Below, in pieces: positions 26,156 to 34,870 of a stretch of DNA of 64,000 nucleotides. The notes under the pieces were generated by a model. The model was not told the origin of the DNA, made no database searches, and was given only the letters and a program-made list of their open reading frames with translations. Both the position numbers and the translations under genes were made by a program. Each line of letters begins with the position of its first letter. Within the stretch, counting starts at the first letter, position 1. Source of the DNA: Clostridia bacterium (lineage in GTDB: Bacteria; Bacillota; Clostridia; Oscillospirales; RGIG577); the NCBI GenBank assembly GCA_017405765.1, contig JAFQZS010000033.1:56956-120955 (forward strand). The letters run 5' to 3'.

Positions 26156-27490
26156 TCAGATGAGCCAGAGCCGCTTTGCCTGCTCGGTAAGCTCTTCTCT
26201 GTAATCGGGATGCGCGATATTTATGAGCGCCTGCGCACGTTCGCGAAGCGTTGCGCCGCGAAGCGCCGCCATGCCGTACTCGGTGCATACGAAGTCGACG
26301 TCGTTTCTCGTAAGCGATACTACCGTACCAGCGGGATGAACGGGAATTATCGTAGAGATATACTTTTTCGAGCCGTCGGGCTGCTTTATCCCGCGCGTCG
26401 AATGGAGCGCTATGACGGAGCGGCCGCCGTGCGCCTCCTTTGCGCCGATTATCGTCTCGGTCTGTCCGCCCGTGCCGGATATCTGCTCCGTGAGCACGGC
26501 CTCTGACGAGCACTGACCCATAAGGTCTATGGCGAGCGTCGTATTGACTGAAATTATATTGTCGTTCTTTGAAAAGTTCGCGGGATGGTTCACATAGAGC
26601 GCGTCAAGATGAATCATGCCGGGATTGTCGTCCACAAAGTCGAATACTTCCTTTGCGCCTGATGAAAACGCCGCTACGATCTTATTTTTAAATAAGCTCT
26701 TCTTTTTATTCGTTATGGCGCCCGCGTTATAAAGGTTCATAAGGCCGTCGTTGAACATCTCGGTATGTACGCCGAGGTCGCGCTTATTCACAAGCCCGTT
26801 TGCGCATCCCGAAAGTATGCCGCCGATGCCTAACTGTATCGTGTCGCCGTCATGCACGAGATCGGCGATCATGCCGCCTATCTCTTTGTCCTCGTCCGTA
26901 GGAGGGGGCGAGGGATAATAATTTATCTTGTTGTCGTGCGAATTATAAATGTAATCGACCTCGGAAATGTGAATATAAGTATCTCCGAAGGTGCGCGGGC
27001 AGGCTTCGTTCACTTCAAGTATGACCTTGCAGCCGTAAGAAAGATACGTGCGCATCGCAAGGGCGCACGAGCCGGAACAGAAGTATCCGTGTTTATCCAT
27101 GGGAGTGACCGCTATTATAACGTAGTTCATGGGACGGGATATCTGCTTCAGATGATATACCGTATCGACGCCTCTGTTCCTCAGATGCATCGGTATGTAC
27201 GATGCACGCCCGCTCCTTTGCAGGGGTACGCGTGTTCTCGGAAAGAACGGGCTTGAAAAATCGCATAGGTCGGCATATTCGTCCTTATATATCTCAGAAA
27301 ACCGGATCGTGGTGAAGGTGGCCTGAATATGAAGATTCTTTCTCACGCCCTTGAGCCTGTGCAGAAACGTAAGAAACGTTCTCGGCTCCGCGCTCGACGT
27401 AAGACAGCAGATATAATCGCCGTCGTTTAACATCGCGTAAACGTCATCCAGCGTTCTTAGTTTCTCACGGTACATTTCCTCGTAGCTCAT
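26156..27490 (-). CDS. CoA-transferase paralogue 2, divergent CoA-loop
   Basis: A 444-aa member of the tandem set with catalytic Glu244 in GVHTEMFNDG and conserved VNEACPRTFGDT and SGTGGQTETIIGAKEAHGG. It differs from the other five at the glycine loop before the active site (GIGGILSGCANGL instead of GIGGIP[S/T]AC..EL), which may change substrate fit. I chose ATG 27490 (MSYEEMYREK), which aligns with its neighbours. A frame extending 29 codons further would run through the intergenic hairpin. The upstream site is AAAGGAA. Confidence 0.88.
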   Translation of the reverse strand: MSYEEMYREKLRTLDDVYAMLNDGDYICCLTSSAEPRTFLTFLHRLKGVRKNLHIQATFTTIRFSEIYKDEYADLCDFSSPFFPRTRVPLQRSGRASYIPMHLRNRGVDTVYHLKQISRPMNYVIIAVTPMDKHGYFCSGSCALAMRTYLSYGCKVILEVNEACPRTFGDTYIHISEVDYIYNSHDNKINYYPSPPPTDEDKEIGGMIADLVHDGDTIQLGIGGILSGCANGLVNKRDLGVHTEMFNDGLMNLYNAGAITNKKKSLFKNKIVAAFSSGAKEVFDFVDDNPGMIHLDALYVNHPANFSKNDNIISVNTTLAIDLMGQCSSEAVLTEQISGTGGQTETIIGAKEAHGGRSVIALHSTRGIKQPDGSKKYISTIIPVHPAGTVVSLTRNDVDFVCTEYGMAALRGATLRERAQALINIAHPDYREELTEQAKRLWLI

Positions 27491-27552
27491 GGCTGCATAT
27501 TTCCTTTCGGGCTTTAAGCTTTGAATTTTTTTACTGTAAGGTACATTTTTTT

Positions 27553-27575
27553 GGCGGCGCGCGGTGCGCGCCGCC
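27553..27575 (-). other. Strong GC hairpin between CoA-transferase paralogues 2 and 3
   Basis: A 10-bp perfect GC stem (27553-27562 with 27566-27575) and a 3-nt loop. On the minus strand it is preceded by TTTT and followed by A's, the wrong polarity for a terminator, so a stabiliser or processing site is more likely. Confidence 0.5.
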
Positions 27576-27597
27576 AAAACGTAAGGCGTATTTTAAA

Positions 27598-28929
27598 TCA
27601 GAGGAGCCAGAGTCTCTTAGCCTGCTCTTCAAGCTCTGCCCTGTAATCGGGATGAGCGATGTCTATCATTGCGCGAGCGCGCTCTCTGAGGGTCGCGCCG
27701 CGGAGTGCAGCTACGCCGTACTCTGTAACAACGAAGTCAACGTCGTTTCTCGTAAGGGAAACAACGGTGCCCTGCGGCTGTACGGGGAGTATGGTGGAAA
27801 TGCGCTTCTTCGAGCCGTCGGGCTGCTTTAACTCACGGGTGGAGTGGAGAGCGATGATGGACTTGCCGCCCTTCGATTCCTTAGCGCCGATGATAGTCTC
27901 AGTCTGGCCGCCCGTACCGGATATCTGGTTCGTAAGAATAGCCTCTGACGCGCACTGACCCATAAGGTCTACCTGGAGCGTGGTGTTTACGGAGATAACT
28001 TTGTCGTTTCTTGCGAATACTTCGGGGCTGTTTACGAATGCGACCTGAAGGTGGAGTACGTTCGGGTTGTCGTCGATGAAGTCGTAAACGTCCTTCGAGC
28101 CTGCGGAGAACGAGGTCACGAACTTGTTCTTGAAGTAGTTCTTCTTCCTATTCGTGATAGCGCCGTTCTTTGCAAGGAATACGAGACCGTCGTTGAGCAT
28201 CTCGGTGTGAACGCCCAGATCCTTCTTGTTTACGAGCTCCTCGGCGCATGCGGACGGGATACCGCCGATACCGAGCTGTACGTTGTCGCCGTCGTTAACC
28301 ATCTCGGCGATCATCTTGCCTATCTGTCTGTCCTGATCCGACGGCGGGATCTTGGGGAGATAGTTTATCTTATTGTCTTCCGAATTGATTATGTAGTCGA
28401 CCTCGGAGATGTGGATGTAAGTATCGCCGAAGGTACGCGGGCAAGCCTCGTTTACCTCAACTACGATCTTACAGCCATACTCAAGGAACATACGCATAGC
28501 CATTGCCGTGGAGCCGGAGGTGAAGTAGCCGTGTTTATCCATCGGAGAAACGTCGAGTACAACGTAGTTTATCGGCTGGCCGATGTGCTTTAAGTGATAT
28601 ATAGCGTCCTTACCGGTGTTGCGAAGGTGCAGCGGGATGTAGAACGCGCGGCCCTGTCTCTGAAGGGGCGTGAAGTGACGCGGGAAGAAGGAGCTTACAA
28701 AGTTGCCTATCTCGGAATACTCTTCCTGGAATACCTGTGCCTTTAAGCTGGTAAGACCCATCTGGAAGTGAAGATCCTTTACTTTTCCCTTTAATTCATG
28801 CAGATGTGCGAGAAACGTTCTCGGCTCTGCGCTCGAATTGAGGCAGTAAATGTAGTCGCCGTCCTTAAGTAACGAATAAACGTGGTCCAACGTCGTAAAT
28901 TTCTGCCTGTACATTTCCTCGTAGCTCAT
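27598..28929 (-). CDS. CoA-transferase paralogue 3
   Basis: A 443-aa family I CoA-transferase with catalytic Glu243 (GVHTEMLNDG), VNEACPRTFGDTYIHISEVD, GIGGIPSACAEEL, SGTGGQTETIIGAKESKGG and VVTEYGVAALRGATL. It has the most consensus-like sequence of the RLWLL subgroup (paralogues 1-3), and its isoleucine codons look richer in ATC than those of the flanking copies, which may mean stronger expression. A GGAGG site precedes the ATG. It is separated by 50 bp from paralogue 4. Confidence 0.91.
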   Translation of the reverse strand: MSYEEMYRQKFTTLDHVYSLLKDGDYIYCLNSSAEPRTFLAHLHELKGKVKDLHFQMGLTSLKAQVFQEEYSEIGNFVSSFFPRHFTPLQRQGRAFYIPLHLRNTGKDAIYHLKHIGQPINYVVLDVSPMDKHGYFTSGSTAMAMRMFLEYGCKIVVEVNEACPRTFGDTYIHISEVDYIINSEDNKINYLPKIPPSDQDRQIGKMIAEMVNDGDNVQLGIGGIPSACAEELVNKKDLGVHTEMLNDGLVFLAKNGAITNRKKNYFKNKFVTSFSAGSKDVYDFIDDNPNVLHLQVAFVNSPEVFARNDKVISVNTTLQVDLMGQCASEAILTNQISGTGGQTETIIGAKESKGGKSIIALHSTRELKQPDGSKKRISTILPVQPQGTVVSLTRNDVDFVVTEYGVAALRGATLRERARAMIDIAHPDYRAELEEQAKRLWLL

Positions 28930-28979
28930 TATTTAATCCTCCATTATAATAAATCTGTTAATATTTTTTATAAAACGTG

Positions 28980-30308
28980 TTATATAAGATACCATCTTTT
29001 AGCTTCCCAAAGAAGCTCTGCTCTGTAATCCGGGTGAGCAATATTTATGAGCGACAAAGCTCTTTCCTTGAGGCTCGCGCCTCTGAGCGCCGCCATGCCG
29101 TACTCGGTGCAGACAAAGTCTACGTCGTTTCTCGACAGCGTGACCGGAGTCCCGTAGGGAAGCGTCGGAACAATCGTCGATATACGTTCCTTTGTGCCGT
29201 CGGGACGCGCAAGCATGCGCGTGGAGTGCAGCGCGATCACAGCGCGGCCGCCGGGCGATTCCTTTGCTCCTATCGTCATGTCCACCTGACCTCCGGCGCC
29301 GGATATCTGCATTCTTCCTACAGCCTCGGACGCCGTCTGTCCCATAAGGTCGACCATAAGAGCCGCGTTGATCGCGACGAAGTTCTCATTTCTCTTAGCA
29401 ACCCACGGCGAGTTCGTAAACGTGGAGCTAAGGTGCAGCACACCGGGGTTGTTGTCGATATAATCGTACGTTTCCTTGCAGCCCTGCGTAAAGGCGGTCA
29501 CTACTATATTGGGAAAGTAATTCTTCTTCCTGTTCGTAACCGCTCCGGCATTGATAAGATCCACAAATCCGTCGTTCAGCATTTCGGTATGTATGCCGAG
29601 ATCTTTCTTATGCGTAAGCTCCGAAACGCAGGCCGACGGTATGCCGCCTATGCCGAGCTGGAGCGTGTCGCCGTCGTTTACTATCTCGGCTATCGCCCTG
29701 CCGATAAGCCTGTCTGTCTCGGACGGCTGTACTTTCGGCGGGTAAAACAGCTTATGATCTTCGCTTTCGTAGATCATGTCTACTTCCGATATGTGAAGAT
29801 AAGTATCTCCGAACGTGCGTGGACACGACTCGTTTACTTCGACTATAACTCTGTCTGCGAAATCTATGATCTCACGATAATATCCGGCTGTGGAACCTGT
29901 CGAGAAGTATCCGTGCTTATCCATGGGCGATACGGAGAAGATAGCGATATTCATTCGCTGTCCGTTTCTCATCAATCTGAGTGGGGGCTCCTGTCCCATA
30001 TAGCGAAGATGCATGGGTATAAGCGTGACCATTCCCGACTCGTGCAGCTTTCTGTAATTCTTGGAAAAGAAGCCGCTCTCTATCGAATAGAGGTCATGAT
30101 ATTTCTCGTCGAACATCTGCGCCTGACTTGTAAGCTGGTTGAATTGGAGAATAAGGTCCTTTCGCTTGCCGTGCAACGTGTGAAAGTGATTGAAAAACGT
30201 CAGCGGCTCACACGACGCGGTACCGCAGAATATGTAATCTCCGTCCTTTATCGAATCGTATACGCCCTCAAGCGTCTTTAATTTTTTTAAATACTGCTCT
30301 TTGTACAT
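28980..30308 (-). CDS. CoA-transferase paralogue 4, most divergent of the array
   Basis: A 442-aa paralogue with catalytic Glu242 (GIHTEMLNDGF), VNESCPRTFGDTYLHISEVD and GIGGIPSACVSEL. The later Gly-rich CoA/oxyanion loop reads SGAGGQVDMTIGAKESPGG rather than SG[TV]GGQT[ED]T, so this copy probably prefers another acyl group. Its C-terminus is KRWYLI, intermediate between the two subgroups. The start is ATG 30308 with GGAGGAAAG just upstream. A longer frame overlaps the next gene and lacks a ribosome binding site. It is 25 bp from paralogue 5. Confidence 0.89.
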   Translation of the reverse strand: MYKEQYLKKLKTLEGVYDSIKDGDYIFCGTASCEPLTFFNHFHTLHGKRKDLILQFNQLTSQAQMFDEKYHDLYSIESGFFSKNYRKLHESGMVTLIPMHLRYMGQEPPLRLMRNGQRMNIAIFSVSPMDKHGYFSTGSTAGYYREIIDFADRVIVEVNESCPRTFGDTYLHISEVDMIYESEDHKLFYPPKVQPSETDRLIGRAIAEIVNDGDTLQLGIGGIPSACVSELTHKKDLGIHTEMLNDGFVDLINAGAVTNRKKNYFPNIVVTAFTQGCKETYDYIDNNPGVLHLSSTFTNSPWVAKRNENFVAINAALMVDLMGQTASEAVGRMQISGAGGQVDMTIGAKESPGGRAVIALHSTRMLARPDGTKERISTIVPTLPYGTPVTLSRNDVDFVCTEYGMAALRGASLKERALSLINIAHPDYRAELLWEAKRWYLI

Positions 30309-30333
30309 CTTTCCTCCGTTCCGCGGCAGCTCT

Positions 30334-31665
30334 CTACATGAGGTACCACTTCTTGGCTGCTGCCGTAAGCTCTTCTCTGAAGTCCGGATGGGCAATATTT
30401 ATAAGAGCGTTCGAGCGCTCCTTGAGGCTCGCGCCGCGAAGCGCCGCTATACCGTATTCCGTTACCACGAAGTCCACGTCGTTTCTCATAAGCGAGATGG
30501 CCGTTCCGCTCGGATGAACGGGATATATGTTCGATACGCGCTTTTTCGTGCCGTCCTTCTGCTTTAATTCGCGCGTCGAATGAAGCGCCACTATCGACTT
30601 GCCTCCCAAGGACTCTTTCGCGCCCACGGCCGTATCGGTCTGACCGCCTACGCCGGAGATCTGGTTCGTGCCGATAGCCTCCGACGAGCACTGACCCATC
30701 AGGTCTATCGCAAGCGTCGTATTTATCGAAACGAAGTTGTCGTTCCTCGAAATTATCGCCGGATTGTTTACGTATGCCGAACGCAGATGAAGGATGTTCG
30801 GGTTGTTATCGATATAGTCGTAAACATCCTTTGAGCCCATGGAGAACGTGGTGATTATCTTGTTTCTGTAGTAATTCTTTTCCGTGTTGGTGACAGCGCC
30901 CGATTTTAAAAGATGAACGAGGCCGTCGTTTAACATTTCTGTATGGATGCCTAAGTTCTTCTTCTTTTCAAGCTCTACGGCGCACGCAGTGGGTATGCCG
31001 CCTATGCCGAGCTGCAGCGTGTCGCCGTCCTGAACGAGTCCCGCGATCGACTTGCCGATTATGCGGTCGGTCTCGCCCGGTTCTCTTACGGGGAGATAAA
31101 TTATCTTGTTGTCCTCGCTGTCGATTATCGTATCGACCTCGCTTATATGTATATAAGTGTCGCCGAAGGTGCGCGGATTGCTTTCGTTTACCTCGACTAT
31201 GATGTGGTCCGCGTATTCAACGAGGTCGCGGATGTTTATCGCAGTCGATCCTGAGGTGAAATATCCGTGCTTGTCCATAGGCGATACGGTGAGCACCATA
31301 AAGTTTATACGGCGTCCCGTGTACTTATAGCGGTAAAGCGGATCGAGACCGGCGTTCCTTAAATGCATCGGCATGTAGGTGGCGCGTCCCGTCTTCTGAA
31401 GCGGGGTGAGGTATCTCGGGAAAAACAGGCTCTCAAAGCTTATGAGGTCTGCGTACTCGTCGTCGCATATCGTCTGTCTTTCGGAGGAAAGGCCGGCGTA
31501 CATCACGAGGCCGTGAAGCTTGCCGCTCATCTCATGCAGATGACGCTTGAACGTCAGCGGCTCGGCGCTTGCCTCGCACGTCCAGATAAAATCTCCGTCT
31601 TTAAGCAGCGCATAGGCTTCGTCGAGCGTTTTTTTCTTTTTTTGATACTCTTCGTAGATTCCCAT
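30334..31665 (-). CDS. CoA-transferase paralogue 5
   Basis: A 443-aa paralogue with catalytic Glu243 (GIHTEMLNDG), VNESNPRTFGDT, GIGGIPTACAVEL and SGVGGQTDTAVGAKESLGG. It shares the SGVGGQT..AVGAKESLGG loop and the KKWYLM C-terminus with paralogue 6, so these two form one subgroup and probably arose from the latest duplication. An AAGGAAG site lies before the ATG. It is 30 bp downstream of paralogue 6 on the same transcript. Confidence 0.9.
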   Translation of the reverse strand: MGIYEEYQKKKKTLDEAYALLKDGDFIWTCEASAEPLTFKRHLHEMSGKLHGLVMYAGLSSERQTICDDEYADLISFESLFFPRYLTPLQKTGRATYMPMHLRNAGLDPLYRYKYTGRRINFMVLTVSPMDKHGYFTSGSTAINIRDLVEYADHIIVEVNESNPRTFGDTYIHISEVDTIIDSEDNKIIYLPVREPGETDRIIGKSIAGLVQDGDTLQLGIGGIPTACAVELEKKKNLGIHTEMLNDGLVHLLKSGAVTNTEKNYYRNKIITTFSMGSKDVYDYIDNNPNILHLRSAYVNNPAIISRNDNFVSINTTLAIDLMGQCSSEAIGTNQISGVGGQTDTAVGAKESLGGKSIVALHSTRELKQKDGTKKRVSNIYPVHPSGTAISLMRNDVDFVVTEYGIAALRGASLKERSNALINIAHPDFREELTAAAKKWYLM

Positions 31666-31695
31666 GTGTTTGCTTCCTTTATATTGAATTTTTTA

Positions 31696-33030
31696 TTACA
31701 TGAGGTACCATTTCTTAGCCTGCTCTTCGAGCTCCGCTCTGAAGTCGGGGTGAGCTATGCTGATAAGAGCCTTCGAGCGCTCCTTTAAGCTTGCGCCGCG
31801 AAGTGCAGCCATGCCGTACTCGGTGCATACGAAGTCTACGTCGTTTCTCATAAGCGAGATAACGGTGCCTGCCGGATGAACGGGAACTATGTTCGATACC
31901 ATCTTCTTCGAGCCGTCGGGCTGCTTTAACATTCTCGTGGAATGAAGAGCGATTACCGACTTGCCGCCGAGGGATTCCTTCGCGCCTACCGCGGTCTCGG
32001 TCTGGCCGCCTACGCCGGAAATCTGGTTCGTACCGATAGCCTCGGACGCGCACTGGCCCATAAGGTCTATCTGCAGGCAGGAGTTAACGGAAATAACGTT
32101 GTCGTTGCGTGCGAACACCTTCGGGTTGTTCGTGTATGCAACGTCGAGATGGAGCACGTTCGGGTTGTCGTCTATGTAATCGTAAACGTCCTTCGTACCC
32201 ATGGAGAACGTGGTGATTATCTTGTCGGGGAAGTAATTCTTCTTCTTGTTGGTGATTGCGCCGGCCTTTGCGAGATATACAAGGCCGTCGTTTAACATTT
32301 CGGTGTGAACGCCCAGATCCTTTCTTACTGCAAGCTCGCGTGCGCACGCGGTGGGGATACCGCCGATGCCGAGCTGGATGTTGTCGCCGTCCTTGATGAG
32401 GTCTGCGATCTGCTTGCCGATAGCCTTATCGTCTTCGTCGGGCTCTTTAATGGGCATATAGATTATTTTGTTGTCCTCGGAATGGATTATTGCGTCAACC
32501 TCGGAAATGTGAATGTAAGTGTCGCCAAAGGTACGCGGTGCGTTCTCGTTTACCTCAACGATTACCTTGTCTGCATAGTCCATCCACGTTCTGTGGTAGC
32601 ACGCGTATGAGCTTGAGGTGAAATAGCCGTGCTTGTCCATCGGGGAAACCGCGAGCACGTATGCGTTTACGCGCTGATTGGTTATGTTCTTGTAGCGATA
32701 TTCGGGGTCAACGCCGATGTTTCTTAAATGCGACGGCATATAGGTCGACATGCCCGCTCTCTGAAGAGGCGTTAAGAAACGCGCGAAGAACGAGCTCTGC
32801 ACGTTCCACATGTCCGCGTACTTGGGGTCGTATGCCGGCACGTTTGCAAGCGCCAGGTTGATATGCATCGTAAGGTTGTGAAGCTTTCCGTGCATCTCGT
32901 GAATGTGCTTCAAAAAGGTCACCGGCTCCGCCGTTGCGGTACCGGCGTAGAACAGGTCTCCGTCCTTCAACATGCTGTACGCGCCTTCAAGCGACGTCAG
33001 CTTCTTTTGGTATTCGCTCTGATAGTCCAT
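31696..33030 (-). CDS. CoA-transferase paralogue 6, first gene of the array
   Basis: A 444-aa paralogue with catalytic Glu244 (GVHTEMLNDG), VNENAPRTFGDTYIHISEVD, GIGGIPTACAREL, SGVGGQTETAVGAKESLGG and a KKWYLM end. GGAGGG lies before the ATG at 33030. It is the promoter-proximal gene, behind a leader of about 135 nt containing a hairpin, and follows a good -35/-10 pair. It is probably the most strongly expressed member. Like the others it is of full family length and has no frameshift, so all six look functional. Confidence 0.91.
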   Translation of the reverse strand: MDYQSEYQKKLTSLEGAYSMLKDGDLFYAGTATAEPVTFLKHIHEMHGKLHNLTMHINLALANVPAYDPKYADMWNVQSSFFARFLTPLQRAGMSTYMPSHLRNIGVDPEYRYKNITNQRVNAYVLAVSPMDKHGYFTSSSYACYHRTWMDYADKVIVEVNENAPRTFGDTYIHISEVDAIIHSEDNKIIYMPIKEPDEDDKAIGKQIADLIKDGDNIQLGIGGIPTACARELAVRKDLGVHTEMLNDGLVYLAKAGAITNKKKNYFPDKIITTFSMGTKDVYDYIDDNPNVLHLDVAYTNNPKVFARNDNVISVNSCLQIDLMGQCASEAIGTNQISGVGGQTETAVGAKESLGGKSVIALHSTRMLKQPDGSKKMVSNIVPVHPAGTVISLMRNDVDFVCTEYGMAALRGASLKERSKALISIAHPDFRAELEEQAKKWYLM

Positions 33031-33079
33031 CTTTGCCCTCCGTAAATTTATTTTGTATAGTTATTGACAGTTGTTCTTA

Positions 33080-33118
33080 TATCCCGCGTGAGCGCAGCGG
33101 CAAAAAAGCGGCGGGATA
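33080..33118 (-). promoter_or_regulatory. Hairpin in the untranslated leader of the CoA-transferase array
   Basis: TATCCCGC (33080-33087) pairs with GCGGGATA (33111-33118), and the 23-nt interior can pair further (GCGGC with GCCGC). It lies about 45 nt after the expected transcript start and 50 nt before the first start codon. There is no T-tract, so it is a leader structure of unknown role. Confidence 0.45.
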
Positions 33119-33171
33119 CAATGCCATAATAAAGAGACGGCCATATTCCGGCACAGTCTCATACATTATAA

Positions 33172-33200
33172 AATATACCGTAATATGTCCGTCAAGTCAA
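33172..33200 (-). promoter_or_regulatory. Promoter of the six-gene CoA-transferase array
   Basis: Minus-strand TTGACT (33195-33200), a 17-bp spacer and TATATT (33172-33177). It is the only good pair in the 252-bp gap between the thioesterase and the array. Confidence 0.7.
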
Positions 33201-33282
33201 TACCGATATTGAATTAGAACGCTGATTTTTTTCATATAAAAAATTATGCATATTGCTGTGAAAACAAGCCTTGTTGCGCAGG

Positions 33283-34020
33283 TCATCTGCGTTCGAAAAG
33301 CGTCTCAAAGCTCGTTTTTCCCGAGGGTTTTATGCCGTTTACGATTATCTTCTTGTCATCCTCGCCCTTCATTATGCTCATTTCCTCGCCCTTTCTAAGC
33401 TCCGAAAGGAAGCGTATCACCATGCGCCCAAAACCGCGGTCAAAATCGTCTCCCGTGAACGTATCCGTTGCAAACGGCGCGTAGCAGGTGTTGTTCACGT
33501 GTCCCAAAACGTCCGTCTCGTTTCGGCGAACGACGCGCTTTTCGTATTCTTTAAGCTCCAGGTCGTGCTCTATCTCGAACGAGGGGTTCTTTACGGGGCA
33601 CGGCGCGTCGGCAAATTCGCGTGTGAGCGGCGTGCTCAGATCCTCGGGATAAAGCGCGCGCCTCTCTTTCAGATCGACAGCCATATAATAATTAACCATT
33701 CCGAAAATGAGTCTGTCCTTCGAGTCCGTAAATCTGTAATTGCAGCGTATAAGGCGTCCTTTTGGCGGCGCCGGCCAATATTCGCCGTTTACGTACCCCT
33801 CGTAGTCAAGTCCTCTTTCGCCGAATTCGCATACGCTGTCCACCATCATAATGACGCGGCCGCTCTTCATAAGGTCGCGCACATAAAAGCCGTTCGTTAT
33901 GCTCCACTCCTCCGCTATCGCCTGCGCGACTCTCAGACACGACGTCGGATTGAAGGAGCCGTCCTTCATGTAATCGTAGGACAAGGTGCTTATTTTTGAC
34001 GTGTATATTTTTCCTGCCAT
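33283..34020 (-). CDS. Acyl-ACP/acyl-CoA thioesterase paralogue 1, double hot-dog
   Basis: A 245-aa thioesterase of the bacterial acyl-ACP thioesterase type (two hot-dog domains, about 5-125 and 140-245). The motif NETDVLGHVNNTCY (about 158-171) is the hot-dog helix signature. The position usually Asn in plant-type DxNxHVNN is Leu here, so the catalysis may follow the Asp-based 4HBT scheme. ATG 34020 has GGAGGAAGAT directly upstream. It is followed by the CoA-transferase array and preceded by a close paralogue. The product would be a free fatty acid from acyl-ACP or acyl-CoA; chain length is unknown. Confidence 0.8.
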   Translation of the reverse strand: MAGKIYTSKISTLSYDYMKDGSFNPTSCLRVAQAIAEEWSITNGFYVRDLMKSGRVIMMVDSVCEFGERGLDYEGYVNGEYWPAPPKGRLIRCNYRFTDSKDRLIFGMVNYYMAVDLKERRALYPEDLSTPLTREFADAPCPVKNPSFEIEHDLELKEYEKRVVRRNETDVLGHVNNTCYAPFATDTFTGDDFDRGFGRMVIRFLSELRKGEEMSIMKGEDDKKIIVNGIKPSGKTSFETLFERR

Positions 34021-34099
34021 ATCTTCCTCCAAGCAAAAACTATAATAAATAATTATATTAAAAACCGGCGCTTTTGTAAACGATTATTGACAAACTATG

Positions 34100-34831
34100 T
34101 CAACGTCTTTCAAAATACGCCTCAAATCCCGTCTTTCCCAACGAGTTCATACCTTTAATATATATACGTTTTTCATCCGAACCCTTCATTATCGTGATCT
34201 CGTCGCCGCGTCTTAACTGCGCGCTGTAACGTATCACCATGCGCCCAAAGCCGCGCCGTATATCCTCGTCGGAGAACGTATCCAAAGCGTATTCGGCATA
34301 ATAAGAGTTGTTCACGTGTCCCAGCGCATCCGTCTCGCCGCGTCTTACGATGCGCTTTTCAAAGAATTCGAGCGGCATATCCGCGTCTATTTTAAAAGAA
34401 GGGTCTTTTATCGGGCAGCGGTCCACTCCCTCTCTTAACGGCGTACCAAGATCTTTAGGATAGAGCGCCCGCTTTTCTTTTAAGTCCACTACCATGAAAT
34501 AATTTATTATACCGAAAACGAACTCGCCCTCAGAATCGGTAAAATATCCGTTGTATTTTATGAAACGCCCCTCAGGGTCGCTTGCCCAGTACTCGCCGTT
34601 TACACAGCTTTCGAAACCTTTTTTCGACGTTCCAAACTCGCACACCGTATCCGCCATCATCAGAACGCGCCCCGTTTTCATCAGATCGCGCACGTAGAAG
34701 CCGTCGCCCACGCCCCACGCCTCGCCTATCGACTGCGCAATGCGCTGACATGACGCGGGCTTTATGGAACCGTCGGAAAAATAGTCGAATGAAACGGTGT
34801 TTATCTTTGCGCGCCTTATTATGCCTGCCAT
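34100..34831 (-). CDS. Acyl-ACP/acyl-CoA thioesterase paralogue 2, double hot-dog
   Basis: A 243-aa paralogue of the following gene with the same layout. DGFYVRDLMKTGRVLMMADT in the first hot-dog and ETDALGHVNNSYYAEYALD in the second are nearly shared, and the same Leu replaces the usual Asn. GGGAGGAAGAT precedes the ATG. The two copies differ mostly in surface loops, so they may have divided chain-length preference. It is the first gene on the strand, transcribed divergently from the GntR-type regulator 167 bp away. Confidence 0.8.
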   Translation of the reverse strand: MAGIIRRAKINTVSFDYFSDGSIKPASCQRIAQSIGEAWGVGDGFYVRDLMKTGRVLMMADTVCEFGTSKKGFESCVNGEYWASDPEGRFIKYNGYFTDSEGEFVFGIINYFMVVDLKEKRALYPKDLGTPLREGVDRCPIKDPSFKIDADMPLEFFEKRIVRRGETDALGHVNNSYYAEYALDTFSDEDIRRGFGRMVIRYSAQLRRGDEITIMKGSDEKRIYIKGMNSLGKTGFEAYFERR

Positions 34832-34870
34832 AATATCTTCCTCCCGTCAAATGAACGTCTGTTTATTGAT

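Noticed and set aside
27553..27575. Hairpin after CoA-transferase paralogue 3 as a terminator
   Set aside because: On the transcribed strand the stem is followed by A's and not T's, so the array is not interrupted by this structure.
28977..30281. A 434-codon plus-strand frame opposite CoA-transferase paralogue 4
   Set aside because: It mirrors a conserved gene in another frame; its translation is rich in Arg, Tyr and Val with no ribosome binding site or known motif. The same applies to other long antisense frames over the array and the MFS genes.
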